A DNA stretch of 64,000 nucleotides from Rothia nasisuis. Lineage in GTDB: Bacteria; Actinomycetota; Actinomycetes; Actinomycetales; Micrococcaceae. Made by a program: the position numbers and the translations under genes. The notes below the pieces were generated by a model. The model worked only from the letters and a program-made list of their open reading frames with translations, made no database searches and was not told where the DNA came from. Positions 58,841-64,000 of this stretch are shown one piece after another; the stretch's first letter is position 1, and each line of letters starts with the position of its first letter. Where the stretch lies: the NCBI RefSeq assembly GCF_928381405.1, contig NZ_CAKMSB010000002.1, positions 248,001 to 312,000 on the forward strand, written 5' to 3'.

Positions 58841-59142
58841 GACTGTAACCCCTTTTCTTTACCCGTCAGGTTGCCTGTTTCTTAATCTGCTACGAAGCTG
58901 GCCGTGCCAGGCTCCGCCTTGCATGTTTGACAGGTTCTATTCTTCGCCAGGTGTGTTTCACCCAATGTTGGCAAGGGTTACTGGTGAGTTACAGTGGACC
59001 TCTGAGTGTTGCGAGAATGAAAACAGCGGTTACAGGAAGGTTTCACGGGGTAACACCGATGTTTAAAGAAGAAGACCATCTACACCGAAAGACCCGCCTG
59101 GGTTTCCCGATATAGATGGTATTGAGTGGCAGAGGCAATAAG
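58841..59142 (-). promoter_or_regulatory. amtB upstream region with GlnR-like repeats
   Basis: 302 bp between ftsY and amtB. GTTTC (58955), GTTAC (58977) and GTTAC (58988) on the plus strand are set at multiples of 11 bp. A second cluster has GTTAC (59029), GTTTC (59040) and GTAAC (59050). Such five-base elements with six-base spacers resemble the GTnAC-n6-GAAAC sites bound by actinobacterial GlnR. A stem (59075-59120) near the ftsY end may be its terminator. Confidence 0.45.
59075..59120 (-). terminator. Stem-loop after ftsY
   Basis: ACCATCTA (59075-59082) pairs with TAGATGGT (59113-59120), enclosing a second hairpin GAAAgACCC-GCCT-GGGTTTC. No T-run on the minus strand. A two-tier structure that may end ftsY or belong to the amtB leader side. 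Confidence 0.5.
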
Positions 59143-60240
59143 TTAGTCAAGCAGTGCGTCAACAAAGGCACCGGGCTCGAAGGGAGCCAGGTCATCGGGG
59201 CCCTCCCCTAAGCCAATAAGTTTGACCGGCACACCGAGCTCCTCCTGAATTGCCACGACGATACCGCCCTTGGCCGAGCCGTCAAGCTTAGTTAGCACGA
59301 TACCGGTAATCTGTACAACTTCTGAGAATACCTTGGCCTGGATCATGCCGTTCTGGCCGGTCGTTGCATCAATCACTAGGAGCACCTCGGTAACCGGTGC
59401 CTCTTTTTCAACCACGCGCTTAATCTTGCCCAGCTGGTCCATCAGACCGGCCTTGTTCTGCAGGCGGCCCGCAGTATCAATCATGACGGTATCCACCCCA
59501 CGGGCCTTGCCCTCACGAATCGCCTCGAAAGCAACAGAAGCCGGGTCGGCACCGTCCTTATCTGACCGCACCGTATCGACACCCACCCGGTCACCCCAGG
59601 TCTGTAGCTGATCAGCTGCCGCAGCACGGAAGGTATCAGCCGCCCCCAGCAGTAGACTCTTCTCTTCAGCCACCATAACGCGGGCCAGCTTACCCACGGT
59701 GGTTGTCTTACCCACGCCGTTAACACCAACCACCAGCACCACGCCGGGGTTCTCGCCCTCACCGTCCATAGTGAGGGAGCGGTCGGTGTCTTCGCCAACA
59801 ATAGCGAGTAGCTCCTCACGCAACATCTGCTTCACGTGCTCCGGATTCTCGGTACCCTCAACACGCACCCGCTGTTTCAGAGCTTCAACCAGTCGGGTAG
59901 CAGGTTCAGCGCCTACATCAGCAAGAAGCAGGGTCTCCTCAACTTCATCCCAAACGTCCTGATCAATCCTGTCGCGTGAGAGCAGAGCCAACAGGCCCTG
60001 ACCCAGCGCAGTGTTGGAGCGAGAGAGACGGGCCCGCAAACGCACCAGACGGCCCTGGGCGGATGCCGGGCGCTCAATAGTAGTAACAGGCTCACCGGCC
60101 GGTTGCAGATCATCGTCCTCGTGGGTAGTCTCGTAGCCGCCCTTGGGTGCCTTGGGGCCGCGCAGTAGAACTAAAAGCACGCCGCTCAAAATCAGCACAC
60201 CGAGCAGTATGTACACAATCAAAGTCAGAGAATCATTCAC
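59143..60240 (-). CDS. ftsY: SRP receptor FtsY
   Basis: A 365-residue SRP receptor GTPase. An N-terminal hydrophobic helix (LIVYILLGVLILSGVLLVLL) anchors it, as in actinobacterial FtsY, followed by a short acidic linker. The NG domain shows VVGVNGVGKTTTVGKLA, DTAGRLQNKAGLMDQLGKI, VLTKLDGSAKGG and LIGLGEGPDDLAPF. The frame extends to a TTG at 60258, but the GTG at 60240 (VNDSLTL) matches the usual beginning. AAGG abuts it, so the start is not certain. It follows smc (beyond the convergent MFS gene) and precedes amtB, the usual order. Confidence 0.94.
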   Translation of the reverse strand: MNDSLTLIVYILLGVLILSGVLLVLLRGPKAPKGGYETTHEDDDLQPAGEPVTTIERPASAQGRLVRLRARLSRSNTALGQGLLALLSRDRIDQDVWDEVEETLLLADVGAEPATRLVEALKQRVRVEGTENPEHVKQMLREELLAIVGEDTDRSLTMDGEGENPGVVLVVGVNGVGKTTTVGKLARVMVAEEKSLLLGAADTFRAAAADQLQTWGDRVGVDTVRSDKDGADPASVAFEAIREGKARGVDTVMIDTAGRLQNKAGLMDQLGKIKRVVEKEAPVTEVLLVIDATTGQNGMIQAKVFSEVVQITGIVLTKLDGSAKGGIVVAIQEELGVPVKLIGLGEGPDDLAPFEPGAFVDALLD

Positions 60241-60389
60241 CCTTCTAGCTTGCCACAAACAGCCCTGTGTTACAGCCTCCGTAGCAGAGATTAGAACGCA
60301 CTTCTGAGCGCATCACCCCGCACCGGGCAGACGTGAGCTAAGATACTGCTAGCACCGTAACCGCCCACACAGAAACCACGACTTCCTGA

Positions 60390-61751
60390 ATGTCTCATCG
60401 CCTGCCTAACCCCTCCCCCGAAACCGGCGCGCACCCCGTCATTCCACCCGTTACCGCTGACTTACAGGCCCAGCCTGCTCAGGCCGAACATACACCGTCG
60501 ATCAAAATTCCCTCACAGATTAAGGTGCTCATCGCCGCGTCCTTTCTCATTGCGCTTGGCTACGGCCTGGTTGCACCGGTGCTACCTGGCTTTGCCCGTA
60601 GCTTTGACGTAGGTGCCCTGGCAGCAACCTTTGTGGTCTCAGCGTTCGCGCTCTCACGGTTAGCTTTCGCACCGGCCTCCGGCCACCTCATCACCCGCTT
60701 TGGTGAACGCCGTATCTACTCAGCTGGCCTTATCATCGTGGGCATTGGCTCTATCGGTGCGGGTCTTTCTGTCAACTACCCTATGCTGATTGGCGCGCGC
60801 ATTATCGGGGGCACCGGCTCGGTTATGTTTACTGTAGCGGCCATGGGCATTCTTGTACGCAACTCGCCGCCCACCATTAGGGGCAGGGTCTCGGGCTATT
60901 TTGCAACATCTTTTCTGTTGGGCAATATTCTGGGCCCGGTGCTCGGTGCGGCCGCCTCCTCGCTCGGTATGCGAGTGCCTTTTTTCGTCTACGCAGCCAT
61001 GCTTCTCTGCGCCTCGCTGGTGGTGCTGACTCAACTCAAAGACCAGCCCCACGAGGTACACCTGAACACCCAGGGTATTGAAGTACCCAAGCCCGAACTT
61101 AAGTTCAGCGATGCCCTAGGCTTCACCAACTACAAGGCGGCCCTCTTCACCAATTTCACCGTAGGCTGGGCCATTTTCGGTCTGCAATCAACAGTGCTAC
61201 CGCTGGCAGCTGTAGCGCTACTTACCACCCTGCACACGGGTGAAAGCGGCTACGACCCCGCCTTAGAAGGCGCCCGCCTGGCCGGTTTTACGCTCGCTTC
61301 TTTTGCAGCGGGTAACGCCCTCATGCAGATATACTCAGGCAAGATGGGCGACAGGGTGGGCCGCCGCCCCATGGTCTTCTCAGGGCTAATCCTAGCGGGC
61401 ACTATCACCATCGTCTTTGGAACCATCACACTGCCCCTGCTCTTTGTATGTGCAGCTGTGCTACTCGGTATCTCAGCGGCCCTGGTAGGGCCCTCACTCC
61501 AGGCTGCCGTGTCTGATGTGGTGGGCAACAAACGCTCCGGCGGCCAGCCCCTGGCCTACTACCAGATGGCCTCAGATATCGGCATGATTGCAGGGCCGCT
61601 CATCGCTGGCTTCATCATTGACAGCTCAGGTTACTTCCCCGCTTTCGCGCTAGCTGGTGCTCTTCTGCTGGTTGCAGCAGCAGGCTGGTTCCCCGGCTAC
61701 GCCCCCAAGTACCCGCAAGACGTTGCCGACCCGGGCTATACCGGCACATAG
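60390..61751 (+). CDS. Major facilitator superfamily transporter
   Basis: A 453-residue membrane protein with twelve hydrophobic helices. A Pro/Ala-rich cytoplasmic N-terminus of about 45 residues precedes helix 1 (VLIAASFLIALGYGLVAPVLPGF). Motif A-like GHLITRFGERRIY lies between helices 2 and 3, and GKMGDRVGRRPMVFSG in the second half; GNILGPVLGAAAS resembles motif C of drug/proton antiporters. Efflux is therefore likelier than uptake; substrate unknown. It is convergent with smc, with only four bases between stops, and divergent from ftsY. Confidence 0.9.
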   Translation: MSHRLPNPSPETGAHPVIPPVTADLQAQPAQAEHTPSIKIPSQIKVLIAASFLIALGYGLVAPVLPGFARSFDVGALAATFVVSAFALSRLAFAPASGHLITRFGERRIYSAGLIIVGIGSIGAGLSVNYPMLIGARIIGGTGSVMFTVAAMGILVRNSPPTIRGRVSGYFATSFLLGNILGPVLGAAASSLGMRVPFFVYAAMLLCASLVVLTQLKDQPHEVHLNTQGIEVPKPELKFSDALGFTNYKAALFTNFTVGWAIFGLQSTVLPLAAVALLTTLHTGESGYDPALEGARLAGFTLASFAAGNALMQIYSGKMGDRVGRRPMVFSGLILAGTITIVFGTITLPLLFVCAAVLLGISAALVGPSLQAAVSDVVGNKRSGGQPLAYYQMASDIGMIAGPLIAGFIIDSSGYFPAFALAGALLLVAAAGWFPGYAPKYPQDVADPGYTGT

Positions 61752-61755
61752 GTCG

Positions 61756-64000
61756 CTAGGCGGGGTCACTCATTCGGTGCGATAGCACAGTCGATACACC
61801 GTCACGCATCGAAATACCATAGAGAGTGTCGGCCTGCGCCATAGTGCGCTGGTGATGGGTAATCAGCATGAGCTGGGACTTCTCTCGTAGCTGCTCCAGC
61901 ACCTGTAGCAGGCGGCCCAGGTTACGGTCATCTAGGGCGGCATCAACCTCGTCAAGCACATAGAAGGGCGCCGGACGAGCCATAAAAGTAGCCAGTAGCA
62001 AGGCTAGTGACGCCAGAGTGCGCTCACCACCCGAGAGCAACGAAAGTCGAGTCACTTTTTTACCCGCCGGTTTCACCTGGATATCAAGCCCGCTACGCCC
62101 GGGGTCATGCGGGTCAGCCAGAATAAGCTGCCCCTCACCCCCGGGAAAAAGCAGAGCAAAAATACGGCTGAACTCTGCCTGAACATCCGCCAGGGCCGCG
62201 GTGAAGGCGGCGTCAATATGTTCAGTGACATCTTTCATCACTGCACGTACGTCAGCGCGGCTGGCTCTCACGTCGTGAATTTGCTGGCGCAGATAGTCAT
62301 GACGCTGCTGTAAGGCCTCGTATTCCTCAAGAGCTAACGGATTGGTCACACCCAAACGCGCCAGCTCGGCCCGGGCTCGACCCAGTTCAGCCTCTACCTG
62401 CTGACGATCCACCTCATGTACATCACGGCCAGCCACTAGTTGGGCCGGGCTCAGGCTCAGCTCCTCAGCTGCCCTCGTCTCAAGGGCCTCCCAGCGGGCC
62501 TCAAGGCGAGCGCGGGTTGCAGCGGCTTCGGCGTGGAGGGTGAGAGCGTCCGCAAGTGAACGCTGAGCTGATTCCTGCTCTGCGCGTAGCTTCGCGAGAG
62601 TCTGCTCGGTCTGCGCCTGGCTGCGACGGGCGGCCGAAAGTTCGGCGTCCGCTGCCGTTAGGAGGGCGTGAATGGACCGGCGGAGTACTACCGCTTTAGC
62701 GGTGACTCCCTCAGCACGGGTACGGTTGGCTATCGCTTGGGTGCGGCACTCTTGAGAGGTCTTGTACGAGGTGGTCACCGCAGCGAGAGCACTTTCAGCT
62801 TGAGCCAGGCGGGCTTGGGCCGTCTGCTGGCTGGATTCGGCGCTGGCAGCTTCTGCCTGAGCCTGAGCTAGTTTGGACTGTATCTCGGTCAGCCGGTCGG
62901 TAGCGGCCAGCACGGCCTTATCCAGAGCTGCCCGGTCTGAAGGGGCTTGGGGAGGGAGTTGATCGAGAGCCTTGGTTGCGCTTGTGAGGTGCTTCTGGGC
63001 GATACGGTAGGACGCTGTAGCTCGCTTGACAGCGTCGTTGAGGCGAGTAGCCTCGGCGGTTTCATGTGACTGTGTGGCCTTGAGGGCAACCAGCTGGCTG
63101 TCAGCCTGAGTGAGCTTGCTCTGGGCTTGCCCGGCCGCGTGTGCTGCTGCTTTCTCGGCTGCCTGCGCATCGGTGAGTGCCTGCTGGGCCTGCTCATGCT
63201 TGCTCTGTGCCTGCTCAAGAGCGGCCACGCTGAGTTGCAGATTCTTACGAGAGCTCTGTAGCTGCCCGAAGAGTTCTAGAGAGCCGCGCGCGGCACCCGG
63301 TAGCAGCAGCGAGGTTGCTGTGAGTAGGGTTCCGTCGATTACGGCGGCCGTGGCATCGGGGCAATGTGCTATCGCCCGGCGGGCAGTTTCAAGAGAGTCG
63401 CACAGATAGACTGTGCCCCACAGCTGGCTAAGGGCTCTCTTGAGGTAGTCAGAAGCTGAGATAGCCTGCCAGAGCTCGTCAACGCCATCGATATCAGGCG
63501 AAGCTTCAGAGAGTGGGGAGCTCTCTACTGCTGGTTGGCTGGCAGGGGGTGCGAACACTTGGCTGACCTTGCCCTCAATGCCGGTTCCGTCAGTGTTTAC
63601 CAAAGCGGTAGCGTAGGCTCCGAGCAAGGATGAAACAGCGGTCTGCCAGGGCTCCGCAACATCAAGTAAAGATAGAATTTCCTGGGCCCCACCTGCCTGA
63701 GCTTCCTCCCGGGCAACCGCGTCACCAGAAGCTGACTGTTCGTTAGCCCAGGCAGCTTCTAGCGCCTGGCACCGGGATTGCAAAGACTCAACCTCAAGTT
63801 CTGCTTCATGTGCGCGGGTACGTGCTGAGTCGACTTTGGCTACCGCTCTCACTCGGCGCGTACGAGCTACCTTCTCTTTCTGCTGCGCTTCCACTACCGC
63901 GTCGGCAGCTTCGGCTCGCTCTCGGTGGGCACTCTCTAACCTGCCGGTGGCCTCACCTTGGTGACGGCTAAACTCATCCTGCTCCTGACGGCGGCGGGCC
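61756..64000 (-). CDS. smc: Chromosome segregation protein SMC (5' end outside window)
   Basis: About 748 residues of the C-terminal part of SMC; the frame is open to the right edge of the window, so the N-terminal Walker A head is not seen. From the right: coiled coil (Glu/Ala/Arg-rich), a hinge domain (LLDVAEPWQTAVSSLLGAYATALV ... AAVIDGTLLTATSLLLPGAARGS), a second long coiled coil rich in Gln and Ala, and the C-terminal head with LSLLSGGERTLASLALLLATF and Walker B FYVLDEVDAALDDRNLGRLLQVL. It compacts and segregates chromosomes with ScpA/B. The coding strand is followed by convergent MFS transporter. Confidence 0.96.
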   Translation of the reverse strand, partial: ARRRQEQDEFSRHQGEATGRLESAHRERAEAADAVVEAQQKEKVARTRRVRAVAKVDSARTRAHEAELEVESLQSRCQALEAAWANEQSASGDAVAREEAQAGGAQEILSLLDVAEPWQTAVSSLLGAYATALVNTDGTGIEGKVSQVFAPPASQPAVESSPLSEASPDIDGVDELWQAISASDYLKRALSQLWGTVYLCDSLETARRAIAHCPDATAAVIDGTLLTATSLLLPGAARGSLELFGQLQSSRKNLQLSVAALEQAQSKHEQAQQALTDAQAAEKAAAHAAGQAQSKLTQADSQLVALKATQSHETAEATRLNDAVKRATASYRIAQKHLTSATKALDQLPPQAPSDRAALDKAVLAATDRLTEIQSKLAQAQAEAASAESSQQTAQARLAQAESALAAVTTSYKTSQECRTQAIANRTRAEGVTAKAVVLRRSIHALLTAADAELSAARRSQAQTEQTLAKLRAEQESAQRSLADALTLHAEAAATRARLEARWEALETRAAEELSLSPAQLVAGRDVHEVDRQQVEAELGRARAELARLGVTNPLALEEYEALQQRHDYLRQQIHDVRASRADVRAVMKDVTEHIDAAFTAALADVQAEFSRIFALLFPGGEGQLILADPHDPGRSGLDIQVKPAGKKVTRLSLLSGGERTLASLALLLATFMARPAPFYVLDEVDAALDDRNLGRLLQVLEQLREKSQLMLITHHQRTMAQADTLYGISMRDGVSTVLSHRMSDPA

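Noticed and set aside
1-64000. CRISPR array, insertion sequences or prophage
   Set aside because: No regularly spaced direct repeats, transposase or phage structural genes were seen anywhere in the window.

Overview
The window is a dense stretch of an actinobacterial chromosome, most likely a Rothia-like member of the Micrococcaceae. The reasons are the gene orders rpsP-khpA-rimM-trmD-rplS-lepB-rnhB-DUF2469, yraN-comM-dprA-xerC and smc-ftsY-amtB-glnB with ffh nearby. Actinobacterial families (DUF2469, DUF3052, DUF3145), a fused DppD-DppF ATPase, an AceE-type pyruvate dehydrogenase beside a fabD-fabH-acpP-fabF cluster, and polyprenol-phosphomannose-type mannosyltransferases point the same way. 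Base composition by eye is moderate (mid to high 50s percent GC). I see no phage, insertion sequence, CRISPR array or plasmid module; the novelty lies mainly in regulatory and repeat structure and in a few divergent proteins.

Region 1-20 kb is housekeeping: the 3' end of pepN, a group II truncated globin, acyl-CoA thioesterase, the ABC-F factor EttA, a single-stranded DNA-binding protein, a degenerate 3-methyladenine glycosylase homologue, a class A beta-lactamase-like lipoprotein, tRNA-Arg(UCU), two membrane mannosyltransferases flanking oligoribonuclease, tRNA-His, peptide deformylase, RNase P RNA, YaaA, a NIF3 protein, MsrA, the cysteine pair cysK/cysE, 6-phosphogluconate dehydrogenase, a small membrane protein and a Tat-exported protein of unknown function.

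Region 20-28 kb holds tRNA-Val(UAC), a DUF3052 protein, AceE and the fatty-acid cluster fabD-fabH-acpP-fabF, so pyruvate oxidation and fatty-acid initiation/elongation lie together. Region 28-39 kb is one long minus-strand set: ribosomal proteins S16 and L19 with their assembly and tRNA-modifying factors, two tandem signal peptidases, RNase HII, then the DNA uptake/recombination set YraN-ComM-DprA-XerC.

Region 39-46 kb carries an ABC exporter with a two-component system, a 627-residue protein that I cannot assign, and a Nudix hydrolase. Region 46-64 kb carries the SRP pair (ffh, ftsY), a five-gene peptide-type ABC importer with two tandem substrate-binding lipoproteins, exonuclease III, the nitrogen pair amtB-glnB (no glnD beside it), an MFS transporter and the 3' two-thirds of smc.

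Most noteworthy are: a TagA-family protein without zinc ligands or the usual base-recognition glutamate; duplicated and inverted copies of the rnpB 3' end around the def stop codon; GlnR-like repeats with 11-bp phasing before amtB; nested inverted repeats at the importer promoter; a 15-bp hairpin inside the start of a signal peptidase gene; DnaA-box pairs in two intergenic regions; and a terminator-like hairpin present in two near-identical copies.
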